The notes beneath the pieces were generated by a model. The model did not search any database, had not been told where the DNA came from, and saw only the letters and a list, made by a program, of their open reading frames with translations. Shown in pieces: positions 12,672 through 22,675 of a stretch of 64,000 nucleotides of DNA. A program made the translations under genes and the position numbers. Location of the stretch: contig MU400582.1 in the NCBI GenBank assembly GCA_022578965.1, forward strand, positions 62,001-126,000, read 5' to 3'. The DNA comes from Xylaria sp. FL1777. Its lineage: Eukaryota > Ascomycota > Sordariomycetes > Xylariales > Xylariaceae. The number at the start of each line of letters is the position of its first letter. Position 1 is the stretch's first letter.

Positions 12672-13514
12672 TCATTGCGCCCGCAAATGACCTGGCCAGA
12701 TGGCTCGCTGCATACACCACAAGAGTAACTGGCCAAGTTCTTGCGTATCCTCCGTTCCTTGCGGTACCTCATGCGCACCATCGTGTGTGTATATCTTTCT
12801 AATGTATGGATCACATAGGCCTACTAAGTGAATAGAAGTTGGGAACCCCGGATCATCCAGCCCCCAGACGTGGATTGTCGGTATCCTGATTTTTAACTCG
12901 AGCGGTACCCTGTTCAAGTTCAAGCCAAAGCAATCGTCCGAGTTGAACGTTGCCTGCCGTGCCAGTGAAACGTGTGGCAACGATGGACCCATATCTGCTT
13001 GGCGACGGAGCTCTATCTCTTCCACCACACGTTCTGCAGCGATTGGGATAGGGACCCCAAGGTCCTTGAGCACCGCTAGGGAGACACCGCCACTAATGAA
13101 AACGGCAAACTTGAATGGTGTGCTATCATCATAACCGTGCCATTGATAATACAAGAGATAGCTCGATACTAGTGTGGCCCCTTGGGAGAACCCTATCACA
13201 CCGTCGTAAGGACCGTCAACTGTGAGCTTTCTCGCTAGCCACTCTTTCGCCGTGCAGATCTCAGGACCAGTTGAATCGTCGAAGAACCTGTACACAGCTC
13301 GGCCGTCCGACGAGGACCTTGCAGAGTGTATAGGAGCATCGGCAAAGTCAAACGACACCTTGGTCTCGGTACTTTCAATCACTCTAATTACTGCACCTGG
13401 TACGACAAGTTATTAGCGAGAAATGAAACGCTTTAATAGCTGTTGATGCTTACCCAATTGTGTCTGCAAGATTTGGCCACTCTGGTCGCGACCATGAAGG
13501 CAGAGAATCCTCAT
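12672..13514 (-). CDS. FSH-family serine hydrolase (alpha/beta hydrolase), two exons
   Basis: Exons 13514-13454 and 13396-12672 with a 57-bp GT-AG intron; 261 residues, full length for the FSH1/OVCA2-type family (Pfam FSH1). The start is the ATG giving MRILCLHGRDQSG, the conserved first strand and oxyanion loop. The nucleophile elbow is GFSQG (Ser near residue 91); the acid is probably the Asp in GLDDPG and the base the His in HDGAHEVP. Family members hydrolyse esters or thioesters, and several sit in fungal secondary-metabolite clusters where they process polyketide intermediates. It lies 836 bp upstream of the P450 start on the same strand. The actual substrate cannot be told from sequence. 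Confidence 0.85.
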
Positions 13515-13892
13515 GATTGCTCGGATATTCTTACGGCGCTGATATCTGTGATACTTCGATTGGATACTTTTATCTAATTACTTGCGAATGTAGGCACCAA
13601 TGCCCCACGGAAACTCGGACCTCCGCCTACCGGACATCCGGTCGTTTTTACTTACGTAACCTTTGATCACATCAACACATCATTCAAATTGCTAGACCTG
13701 TATTTCGACATTGTTAGTCAGGGGTATTTCTAGCTACTCCTATGCGTTGGTTCTACCAGCTAAGTGGCATCTATAAATACTAATTGTCGGTTCGACAATA
13801 CATGCACTTAAGATGTTAAGGTACCGGGCTATAGCTCGGCGGATTAGCCCCCAATCCCAGATTAAGGTTCTGACTAGCGGTGCTCAAGCCCT

Positions 13893-13972
13893 AGAAATTA
13901 GTGAGGGCAAAAGATGTTGTATTGGGTTAAGTTTCTGGCTAGGTCTACAGCAGTGGGGTGAACTACCTAACT
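13893..13972 (+). repeat. Left 80-bp terminal direct repeat
   Basis: Starts AGAAATTAGTG and ends CTACCTAACT; identical to 14433-14512 in the same orientation. Confidence 0.85.
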
Positions 13973-14089
13973 ACTCCGGGGCAAACAAAAAGAGCGTCCG
14001 CGCTCATATCAATACCACTCCTCCACGAGTAAGGATGGATGAACGCCAACCAGATCACGGTAAACCGCTACTCGATTACACTTGAAAAA

Positions 14090-14311
14090 GTCTTGCAACG
14101 ACCGGGAGATCAGCCTAGCAGCGGCCGAGAATAGGGAACAGCCTTGCAGCGGCTGGAAAAAAACAACACAAAACAGGTCTTGCAGCGACCAAACAACAAC
14201 AAACACAATAGCCTTGCAGCGGCCAAAAACACAACACAGGTCTTGCAGCGACCTAAAACACACAAAGGTAGCCTTGCAGCGGCCAGAAGAGGTCAAAGTC
14301 GTTGCAGCGAC
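14090..14311. repeat. Array of eight GYCTTGCAGCGRC motifs
   Basis: Copies start near 14090, 14113, 14141, 14177, 14211, 14240, 14271 and 14298, separated by A-rich linkers of unequal length. GTC...GAC and GCC...GGC versions largely alternate, so the outer bases change together and each copy stays close to a palindrome around TGCA. This suggests protein-binding sites or small hairpins rather than coding sequence. Confidence 0.7.
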
Positions 14312-14432
14312 AATCTAAAGGTAAAAGTAGTATTAATCGACTCGTAATTGGTTAGAGAACATAAATCCGATGATTGTTTGATGAAAAAACCAAGACGCAA
14401 AGAGTTATTGATGTTCGTCCGGGGGGGGCACC

Positions 14433-14512
14433 AGAAATTAGTGAGGGCAAAAGATGTTGTATTGGGTTAAGTTTCTGGCTAGGTCTACAGCAGTGGGGTG
14501 AACTACCTAACT
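14433..14512 (+). repeat. Right 80-bp terminal direct repeat
   Basis: Identical copy of 13893-13972, preceded by a G8 tract and followed by the target duplication GCCCT. Confidence 0.85.
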
Positions 14513-14517
14513 GCCCT

Positions 14518-15078
14518 ATTCTGAATTCGTAAGCAGGTTAGTATACTGTAATTATGGTCCGGAACCAACCGCGTCGTCTCGATCAAGCCAAGAGATCGCT
14601 TGTATACCCACACCCGAGGAGCTGGATATTAGCCTTGATTAGCCTATTGGACTCCACCTGTCGTGTGTACTTACGCAGTAGTATGTACTTAAAATGCGAC
14701 GCTCAACCAGGTTCTATGGGACTAGTATCATGACTACATATAGTATCATGCATTACTAATCTTTTCTAGGCTTTTCGCATCACACCGTACATAATTGATG
14801 CTAACTAGATTGAACTAATAGCGTTCTACAATAGGATTTGCACCCATATGTAGCGTTGCTCGCCCTTCAATATGGATCATCTCACACCCCTATATTTCCT
14901 TGGAGACTCTATATTATCTTCTCAAATCGCCCTACGCTGACACACTGCTGATATTTATGAAGACTCAAATCATATGCAATCCAGTAGTATAGGATAGCCC
15001 ATGACTCATGATCGCTGCTGTACACTGAAGAATCCACTAACTCCTAATAAACTTGTCATTCGTCCTCTGAATTATCAT
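14518..15078. other. Gene-poor spacer
   Basis: Normal composition, no open frame with protein character, no RNA gene recognised. Confidence 0.5.
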
Positions 15079-15281
15079 ACCTTTGTCACGTTGGAGTGGA
15101 TACCGGCTCGGCTAAACCACTAGCCCGATAAGCCTATATATTACGATCTTTTCATTTGTTATACACTAGCTAGCTTCCAGAACTTAGATCTTCTAGAGAC
15201 TGTTCACATGAGCCCTTCTGGAGAGTGCACTGGTCAACTTCCATATAACTAAGCGTTTACACACCTAAACGCGACAACCTT
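15079..15281 (+). mobile_element. Solo LTR (193 bp) with ACCTT target duplication
   Basis: The LTR runs 15084-15276, begins TGTCACG and ends GCGACA (TG...CA). ACCTT lies directly on both sides (15079-15083 and 15277-15281), a 5-bp target duplication. It is the unmutated sister of the LTR at 6489-6682. Internal sequences are gone, as after LTR-LTR recombination. Being only 193 bp, it is below the length at which RIP usually acts, which fits its clean state. Confidence 0.85.
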
Positions 15282-15485
15282 CTATAAAACATAACTTGAT
15301 GATTTTATAAAAACACGACTGTAGAAAGATGACGGTATCGCCCACAGTTTCTCACGCAAATGGAAAAGTGCCAGTGCCACAAGATAGTGCAATTTTAATC
15401 AGCTAATTCAAATTTTGTGTTCGGTGCCTACTCTTAAACTAAACTTAAAGACTATAGAATAGTCTTGCTGCTGGTCGTTAATTGT

Positions 15486-16466
15486 TTAGGAGAGCAGCTC
15501 ATCCACACCTCCCGTGCTCAACCATTCCTCGTAACTCGGCGTCGTCACCCTTTTCTGCAGCTGAAACGGTTCAATGTAACCGTCTACCCCGGCCATATAT
15601 CCAAATTCTTCGATGAAGGCGGGTCCGTAGAGCACCTCATAAGGCACGCCCGTAAGTTTGTTCACTTGCTCGAGGTTCAGGCTAATTAATTTGACAGGCT
15701 TGCCGGTAACCTTCGACCATACCTCCACGGCCTGTTCAATAGTCAGGTAGCTGTCATATGCGAGAAGTTTCACGCCCGGGAATTCGTCTTCGACAAGGGC
15801 CCGAACGAAGACCCCTGTCGATTTTCTTTCGTCAATGATGGGAAATCGGGTCTTTCCACTGCAGGGAATGACCACTTTATACTCTCCAGTATCGCCGTCG
15901 AGCTTCGGCGTGAGGAAAGGGTTGGTTACATATGCGCCGAGATAGATGAAAGACGTCTTATTAGCGAGATCAGGGTGTTCCTTTTTGATATACTCTACGG
16001 TAGCCGCTTTCGTCTCCCAGTGGTAGGAAATCGGATATTTTCCCTTTGAAGCGACCTTCATTGGGCCCAGTGCAGAATAGATAAGCCGTTCTAGAGTTGG
16101 TACGCTGGCTGCGGCTAGGGCGGCATTTTTGCCGTATTGAAGTTCAGTTTCAAAGCCGATCTTGCTGCTCTTTTCCGGATCATCTCCGGCGAAGGCAGAG
16201 GCGCGATATGCTGCCCAAAAATCGGTGTTGAGAAAGATGGCGTGTGCACCTTCAAAGGCACGAGATAGCGAGGCTATATCAACGAGGTCGGCTTGAAATA
16301 GTTCGCATCCCAAGTTAGCTAGCTGTTTTGCTTTCTCAGACGATGGCATCCTGGTGATGGCGCGAACGTGCCAGTTGGGAAGCGCTGAAAATGTTCGGGC
16401 AACAGATGAACCCTGGTTTCCAGTTGCTCCGATAACAATAATTGTCTTTTTCGAATCGGACAACAT
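15486..16466 (-). CDS. NmrA-like NAD(P)-binding protein
   Basis: Single exon, 326 residues. I chose the ATG at 16466 (MLSDSKKTIIVIGATG) because it places the Rossmann strand and GATGNQG loop (about residues 13-19) at the very N-terminus; a longer frame to 16607 adds 47 Cys-rich residues without family character. Family members are atypical short-chain dehydrogenase relatives. NmrA itself senses NAD(P)+ and restrains the GATA factor AreA, while many paralogues act as oxidoreductases or regulators. Downstream there is a YHWETKA segment and the substrate-side region (PFLTPKLDGDTGEY). The gene is divergent from the bZIP factor, sharing its promoter, so a regulatory partnership is possible. That link is inferred from position only. 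Confidence 0.85.
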   Translation of the reverse strand: MLSDSKKTIIVIGATGNQGSSVARTFSALPNWHVRAITRMPSSEKAKQLANLGCELFQADLVDIASLSRAFEGAHAIFLNTDFWAAYRASAFAGDDPEKSSKIGFETELQYGKNAALAAASVPTLERLIYSALGPMKVASKGKYPISYHWETKAATVEYIKKEHPDLANKTSFIYLGAYVTNPFLTPKLDGDTGEYKVVIPCSGKTRFPIIDERKSTGVFVRALVEDEFPGVKLLAYDSYLTIEQAVEVWSKVTGKPVKLISLNLEQVNKLTGVPYEVLYGPAFIEEFGYMAGVDGYIEPFQLQKRVTTPSYEEWLSTGGVDELLS

Positions 16467-16909
16467 TTTTCTGGTATGAAAAGATTGTAGAATCACGTGT
16501 AGGGTGCAGAAGCAGTTTCGAGGCCAGTGGTAACAAGGATATCGTGTGATAAAACAATGAGATGTAAATTCAGTGGTATTTTCCGCGAGGCCACATTCAT
16601 TGTGCACTCTCCATTGTCATATATATAGACGAACGAGTCGCAACCAGGAGTGTGGCTATAACCTTACATCACTGTGATCGTTGAAGCTTGCATAGCTTGC
16701 ATTCCTGCGGTGTGATTGGCTGACAACCAGTAAGCCAAAGTAAGTCAAGGGTAAGCCACCCTGGCGCTGGCCGGAGCTATCGGAAATATCCAATCAAGGC
16801 CTGCTACTTGACTCGGTGGCTTACTGACAACGTCGATAACCTACGGGTATCAGAGATATTCGGGGATCGACGCGCCGGTATATCCAGCGCGATTAATTTA
16901 GAGGTTGTG
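16467..16909. promoter_or_regulatory. Divergent promoter between NmrA-like and bZIP genes
   Basis: 443 bp. Contains TATATATA at 16620-16627 (about 155 bp before the NmrA-like ATG), an inverted CCAAT box (ATTGG, 16715-16719) and a direct CCAAT (16790-16794). GTAAGCCA occurs at 16730-16737 and 16751-16758 and inverted at 16817-16824. TGACTC at 16809-16814 resembles a half AP-1/GCN4-type bZIP site. Use of these sites is inferred. Confidence 0.5.
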
Positions 16910-18049
16910 ATGGATAATGGCCAAGAGCCGGAGCGAACCAACACGGACGCTGCCGTTGTAACGTCCGCCCAGAAACACGCGAAGAAGAGGGTTGTTACAG
17001 CGGCTCGAAAGGAACAGAACAGGGTTGCTCAAAGAGCATACAGTACGTGCTACTGAGTCCTATGGTCTATCAAAAAAACAGGCGCCCAATGTCGATGACC
17101 ACGTTTCCTTTCGCGGAAGCCACTAATATAACATACAGGAAAACGACAAAGGGAGCAAAGGAAGGCCCAGAAGCAGTCTGCTAGTCCAGGCCTGCGTCGG
17201 CTGGAGCCACGACAAGATAATCTAGAGACCTTACATACGCCTAATTCTTTATCAATTTCAAGACGGGACGCGATACTTGAGAGCTTACATCGCATCGTCA
17301 ACCCATTATACTCCCCACCAACACGTGGTGCAGACCAGACAACCGCTCAGCTGGATCCTAGAGATCTACGAGCGATGGGCCTGCACTTTGGCTTGAACCA
17401 GTCGTCGTCTTCTTCTATGCCCCGAAGTGAAGCCCCCACCATCTCAATGGCAACATTGGCTGCCACGCTATCCAACGAGATAGGCGTGCATCCGCCGGGC
17501 CTTATCAATATGGCCTTAGGGACGAGGGGCAGCTTAGAAGATAACTCGACAACTGTATTCAGAGCATGTCTATCAAACGCGATTTGCATAGGAATAGACC
17601 TCACAGAACTGATGTATTGCGAGCGGCCCTGCATGTCCCCGTTCTATCGACCAGCGGTAGAGATGCATGAAGATCCGACGGCACTCATTACCACCTCATC
17701 ACATGATTCTCTCCCCGCCTCCCTCAAGCCGACTCTAGCACAGATTCTCGTCCCTCACCACGCAAGTATCGATTTGATCCCTTTACCTCGACTGCGAGAT
17801 CGTGCCATTCTTATGTGTGCCGCTCTTCCTGGTATGTTCTCGCTCTGGGAAATGAAACTCGACATCTATAGTCGAAATGCGTTGAGATATCAAGATAGCA
17901 ATACTTCTAACGAATCAACATCCCATCCATGGGATATGCGCAGTTGGCAGGCGGCGCCATGGTTCCTCAGCAAGTGGAAGATGGTCGTGGATACCGATGA
18001 AGTCCAGGCCAGTCTCTCGATACCTGGTATTCCAGGCCTATGGATGTAG
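16910..18049 (+). CDS. bZIP transcription factor with DUF3425 domain, two exons
   Basis: Exons 16910-17042 and 17139-18049 around a 96-bp GT-AG intron with an ACTAAT branch-like site; 347 residues. The intron splits the basic region, which reads KEQNRVAQRAYRKRQRE after splicing, with the N-x7-R signature at about residues 37-45. The leucine zipper is short or absent, as is common in DUF3425 proteins. The C-terminal DUF3425 region shows PTLAQILVPHHASIDLIPLP, RDRAI and the final W-rich part (WDMRSWQAAPWFLSKW). It is nuclear by prediction. Such factors often sit beside metabolite or stress genes. It diverges from the NmrA-like gene. Regulated targets unknown. Confidence 0.85.
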
Positions 18050-18718
18050 AGCTCCATCGAGCGACAAGTACCATAGTTAAGGCAAAATTATTGCGCACTA
18101 GCATGAGAAGTTTGTTTCTCCATCCTCACGATATCTTTATGGTCCAACAATTTCTATCATGACGATGATTTGGCGTTAATGATTGTATCGATCCTTCTGC
18201 GATCACACAAGAGCCTCATGCATGTTGAGCATTTATTTATAATCACCAATTTCACCCGTGCTGAGGATGCTATTCGTCGTCACAGGGCACAGCTATCTTC
18301 GCATACCAGTAGGTGCGCCGGGGTTACCAAAAACAGCGTCACATCGGGATAGTTGCGATCACCGAACAAGTTGATTTGAGCAGAATTTGGGCGCCGGCGG
18401 AAGTTTGTCTCATTAGGTGCGTTCTTCCGAAGATGTTTGGTAGTATCAGACCCCGTGCTATTGGATTGCCTAAAATGAATCGGTCGATCTTGGGCCGAGG
18501 AAAATACCTACCGAACATCCAGGTTCATTTTACTTTTGTCTCCAGTACTGCTACGACGCGATAGGTTAATACGAAGGTAAAGTCATATAATTTGGCCGAT
18601 ATAGGGTGTTAGTATTGCATTGATATAAAAACTACTCTTATGTGAACACAGCGAGCTCGATTTACGCGATCTTTTGGACTGCGTGGATTACCCTACGACT
18701 TCGTTTATTCGATTTCAA
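18050..18718. other. Intergenic, probable promoter of the secreted-protein gene
   Basis: No gene-like frame. The last 100 bases hold the presumed promoter and 5' leader of the gene starting at 18719. Confidence 0.45.
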
Positions 18719-19666
18719 ATGCTGCTCGTGGCCCTCTTGCTGTCGCTGCTCGCCTTCACCGGCCAAGCCGCCGCCGTATCATGGTACTTTCTTCGGTATT
18801 ACCCTTCCTCGGGGCAGAAATTCACCTCGTTTTCCGGGATAATGACAATTCCATCGCAGCCCCAGGCCGCCACTGTAAGTTTACGTAGACATGCTTAGTC
18901 CAATGCCCCTGCGCAGCGTTTCGGAAGCGAGGATGGACTCGCTCTGCGAAGGCTTTGTCTGACTTGGCGAATGTCAGATCTACGTGTGGCCGGGACTCCA
19001 GCCCACGGATAATAGTGGCGTCTACCAGAACGTCTTGGACGGTCGCTCCGGCACTTGGTGGATTGGTAGTGGGTGGTGCTGTTCGAACCCAAATCTGCCT
19101 TGGGGAAGCGGGTTCAATACTTACCCGACAGAAACGGTCACGTTCAGGAATACCTTAGGAAACTCGGCCTGGACATCAACTCTGACACGATCTACAACTG
19201 GCGAAACCGTATCTAACGACTTCGCACTGAGTAAGATGGAATTTGAGTTGATTGATTCCACGTATCAGGATTTGTGTGGGCTAACGATACATCATGTTCA
19301 GCTTCCAAGTCGTTCAACCAAGCTCTTTTTGCTATTGAGCTGTAAGAGGTATTGAGCTTAAGAGGTAGGGATTACGCTAAGATCATCTGCAGATATGATG
19401 TCGCTTGGAATTTCGGTCAGGTGGCATTCTCCAATGTCGTAATCGTAAGTGTCCCTTTATTAAAGCACGTAATTGGTGCCTGGGACGTCTTGGTCCTAAC
19501 TAAGTGCCAGACAAGCACCGGCAGCAGCGACTCTAGCTGGTGCAATAGCAATCCTGAAAATTATAATGGTGCAACAGTATATTCTATCACTGGAGTGAGC
19601 GCTAGTGTGAGTGGGAATACTGTCACCTGCACCATAGCCTCAGTAATCCTCCAGCGTCCGGCTTAG
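18719..19666 (+). CDS. Secreted fungal protein of unknown function, five exons
   Basis: Exons 18719-18874, 18978-19230, 19302-19341, 19393-19444 and 19511-19666 all join in frame with GT-AG introns of 103, 71, 51 and 66 bp, giving 218 residues. The N-terminus (MLLVALLLSLLAFTGQAAA) is a signal peptide. The mature part has YVWPGLQP, LDGRSGTWWIGSGWCCSNP and WNFGQVAFSNVVI, with paired cysteines (WCC, WCNS, TVTCT) and many Ser/Thr/Asn, typical of an all-beta extracellular domain. The G-W rich pattern is reminiscent of concanavalin-like folds such as eqolisin peptidases, but the catalytic Gln/Glu pair is not evident, so I do not assign activity. Likely wall-associated or effector-like. The ATG at 18674 in frame is a less likely start because it would bury the signal peptide. 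Confidence 0.75.
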
Positions 19667-21418
19667 GGGTTCTACCCTCGATGTCAGCTTTAGGTGAAGG
19701 GCACAGTCTGCATACTATACCGGCATTTCCAGCTAGATCTCCTACTCTTGGGTTCCCCAATGCCATTTCTTGCTTCCTCTTTGCACGCTTAGGTTAGGTA
19801 GTATAATGAGGAGTCCCTAATAACTTTTTCGTTGTTTTACATCATTGCCGTGTATTTTGCTAAAGACCATTGCAGGTGGTTTGGCATAGAACTAGGTCAT
19901 GCGTGGTAGGATATTACCATTCTATATCGCTGATCGTCAAGCTTTTGTAGCAACAACTGATTAGCGTGGTGATGGCTTTAAGCCGCTCTCTGTTTCTTGC
20001 GCACAGCGCAACGGAGGTCTAATAACTTTTTTAGAAAGACATTTTGCCAGTAAGTAACAAAGAGTCTGGGATAGTCCGCGACGTATTATAGTCTGATCTC
20101 TTCGTCTTACCCGCGCTCAAAACAGCGCCGTTTTCCTGATGCTATCTCCGAAGCTTTCATTCTACATGATCAAATTAGTTCTAGGTATCGTTTTGAACGC
20201 CATACGGCTCCTTGCTCCTTGTAGGCTCGTGCATAGTCGCCCTCAACTAGCTTGTGGAAGTGAAGGTGGAGTACAGACGAAGCACGAAGCGGTCTCATGG
20301 AACGATAGAATCCACTCTCTCTGTAGCTGGTGCTCGTAGGTAACTCATACAGGACCTGCTGTAGACAACTAGCGAGTATTGTTACATCCCCGGCTGTCGT
20401 ATGGGACCCCTTTCTGCTCTCTAATGTATCCTGTTCACTTGACTGCCGAAAAAAAAAGCGAGGTGCCTGGGAAGTTTTAAGGGGATACGGATACATTTAC
20501 TATCGTGGGAAGCCTTTGTGAGAGAACAGTTCCTCGAGAAGCGGACAGGTTAGTATCGTGAGCTGCCGATGCTACAACGTGCAAGGCGTGGTTTTCTGAG
20601 AGAAACGGACTTAAAATCTGCGGCGGATGGCTCTCATAACAATTTACTACTCATTCTGCAATAATTATCATTTCTACTATGATAATCTAAATAACTGTTG
20701 TTAATTATCTAATTGTCACAAGTATTTCGTTAGATAGCGGATAGAAACTTTTAGTTCTCGGAGAGCAAGCCGTGCTTCCCTTCTGCTATCCTATAATACC
20801 TACATACCATGTCAGAACTACTGCACACTACCGCCTAGGATTACGCATGTTAGAATGTGACGTGATATAAGACGATTTATCTCTGATTTGTGCAGGCAAA
20901 CTGGAATTGTCATGATGTCGACCAGCCCTATCATCGTACAGTAAGCAAACCAAGTCAATGCCGGGTTTGTAATCTAAGCCCACAACTTCGGTATCGGTTT
21001 CGACCAAACCATAACCTTACCTCCAAGTCTTCCAGGCTGTGCAAACCGTGCGAAAACATCTTGTAGATATACCAGAATAAGGCGACGACTACTGATTTGT
21101 TGTAGCCTGAAATCGTACCTCGGGATCGTAAAGCTTTCTGACCCTGCGCGCTCACCACAGCCAGGATCACTCATCATTAGTTTGGCAGCCAGGGTTGGCT
21201 TCGAGATGTAAAATTCCATTTAAACCCGTAATGGTACATAGTCCTACGCACCGAATTGTATACCGCATTGCCTATAGTATATTTAAATAGGTGTTTATGT
21301 GTAGTCCCGGACGTTGTAATTGGGAAGATCGAGGACACTCATCTTTCACTCTCTCCCGCCCACGACAACCTCGTAGTGAATCTATCAATCTTAACCACAG
21401 CCAGCACAGAGGTGGAGA
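19667..21418. other. Gene-poor stretch
   Basis: No supported gene. Overlapping frames on both strands at 20139-20521 and 20955-21219 lack protein character. An AT-rich segment lies at 20640-20720. The last 150 bases before 21419 should hold the promoter of the next gene. Confidence 0.5.
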
Positions 21419-22189
21419 ATGGCGCTCAAGAACACTATACTTCTACTCACGGTAGCCCTCGGCGCCCTCGCGGGTCCCGTGACGAAGACACCTACCGAGC
21501 CCCCGGTGATGGTGATCGAGGGCTCGTCGAAAGACCTAACGGCGCTCGAGCTTCCACAGGCTAACAAGGCTATCCTGCTGTTCCGGAGCCGACTAGGCGA
21601 GAACGAGACACACGCGCTCATCGCGCCTGACATCGCGGCCGCCGATGCCTTCTGGCATCAAGCGCTTTCCAACTCGACGGGCAAGTTCGTCGGCGGCACC
21701 ATGCGCGCAAGGGGCTACGCGCCGAGCCGCATCTTCAACGCCACGACAGTGGCATTGTGGTTCTACTTCGGCGGCACCGGCTGGCCGAATGACTTCCTCA
21801 AGTCCAGCCCCGAACACTACCTCAGCCTGTCCGGTGGCGGCGTGCGCGATCCCAAGGCCGCTATCGAGTCCATCGAGAATTGGGGTCCCGGCCCCATCAC
21901 ATACTTCAAGGGCATCCCCGAGTCGAAGCCAGACTTCTTCCCTGCCCTTGAAGAATTCCCCGCCGACTTTCAGAGCTCGCTTGCCCTTACCCTCGCCGAC
22001 GGGACCGTGTTTGCCCACTCGCTTACGGCGTTTCGCAATCTGCCTGGTGGGGTTGGCGTCGAGATCTTTGAGGGCATCTGGATCCCAGATAGCGCCCCGG
22101 CTGAGGTGTTCGAGGGTCTCAGAGCCCATATCACGGTTGAGTTTTCGAATTGGCTCAAACTTGCGTACAAGAAGGCGATAGCGACTTGA
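21419..22189 (+). CDS. Secreted hypothetical protein
   Basis: Single exon, 256 residues. Residues 1-19 (MALKNTILLLTVALGALAG) form a clear signal peptide. Coding GC at third positions is much higher than in the flanks, which supports a real, expressed gene and explains the long shadow frames around it. The mature protein has FYFGGTGWPNDFL, ENWGPGPITYFKG and two possible N-glycosylation sites (NST, NAT), and no cysteine-rich pattern. I do not recognise a catalytic motif. It follows the other secreted protein on the same strand after a 1.75-kb gap. Confidence 0.7.
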   Translation: MALKNTILLLTVALGALAGPVTKTPTEPPVMVIEGSSKDLTALELPQANKAILLFRSRLGENETHALIAPDIAAADAFWHQALSNSTGKFVGGTMRARGYAPSRIFNATTVALWFYFGGTGWPNDFLKSSPEHYLSLSGGGVRDPKAAIESIENWGPGPITYFKGIPESKPDFFPALEEFPADFQSSLALTLADGTVFAHSLTAFRNLPGGVGVEIFEGIWIPDSAPAEVFEGLRAHITVEFSNWLKLAYKKAIAT

Positions 22190-22675
22190 TAGCCAATCGG
22201 TTCAGCCTCATTCTAGGCTGAAATCTATTGTATGCGATAATAAGAACAGAAGCAGACTTTCTCTCAATGCGCTGCCCGTGTCTTATCCAGCTTGTGGTCA
22301 CATTGTGAATATTGAACAGCTTCATACTACCATGATGTTGAATAGGAATTTGATAGTGACTGTGTTAAGAGGAGACTTACGTACGTACACATACCGGACC
22401 CGGCGGAGCATCTCCGAGAGTGGGTGAATCTGAGCTTAAATCCTTGTGTCATCACTCTCTCGGTCCCGAATTGCATCACACCTACGTAAAGCACCCAAGG
22501 GTGCCCCAGCTTCAGGTGTGGTTAGACAACCTCCGTCCGCTACGGCTCAATCGAATCCAGCTTACTAAGGATTAATTCTGTTCAACACCGTTTCGACTTT
22601 CTCCTCAAACGTCTTATATCAAGTAAACAACCCGTGAGAGAGCACGTAACACAGCGAAACGAATAGCAACACACA
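22190..22675. other. Intergenic region with an imperfect hairpin
   Basis: CCGAGAG at 22414-22420 pairs with CTCTCGG at 22457-22463, extended by a few more partly matched bases. It could be a terminator-like fold or chance. No gene seen. Confidence 0.35.

Larger units (their letters stand above)
13888..14517. mobile_element. Miniature terminal-direct-repeat element (620 bp) with GCCCT target duplication
   Basis: Two 80-bp direct repeats, 13893-13972 and 14433-14512, are identical by eye. The base pairs just outside, 13888-13892 and 14513-14517, are both GCCCT, a 5-bp target-site duplication. A run of eight G (14421-14428) sits just before the right repeat, in the place of a polypurine tract. 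The interior carries the GCAGCG motif array and no substantial protein frame. This matches the plan of a TRIM (non-autonomous miniature LTR element), though the termini are AG...CT rather than TG...CA and the repeats are short for that class. Identity of the repeats suggests a recent insertion. A segmental duplication is the main alternative. Confidence 0.65.

Noticed and set aside
14090..14311. CRISPR-like array of short repeats with unequal spacers
   Set aside because: Repeats are 13-14 bp and variable, spacers are A-rich and of uneven length, no cas genes exist, and the host is a fungus.
21593..22181. Two 178-codon frames over the secreted protein gene at 21419-22189
   Set aside because: Shadows caused by high third-position GC; the real frame has a signal peptide and a sensible composition.
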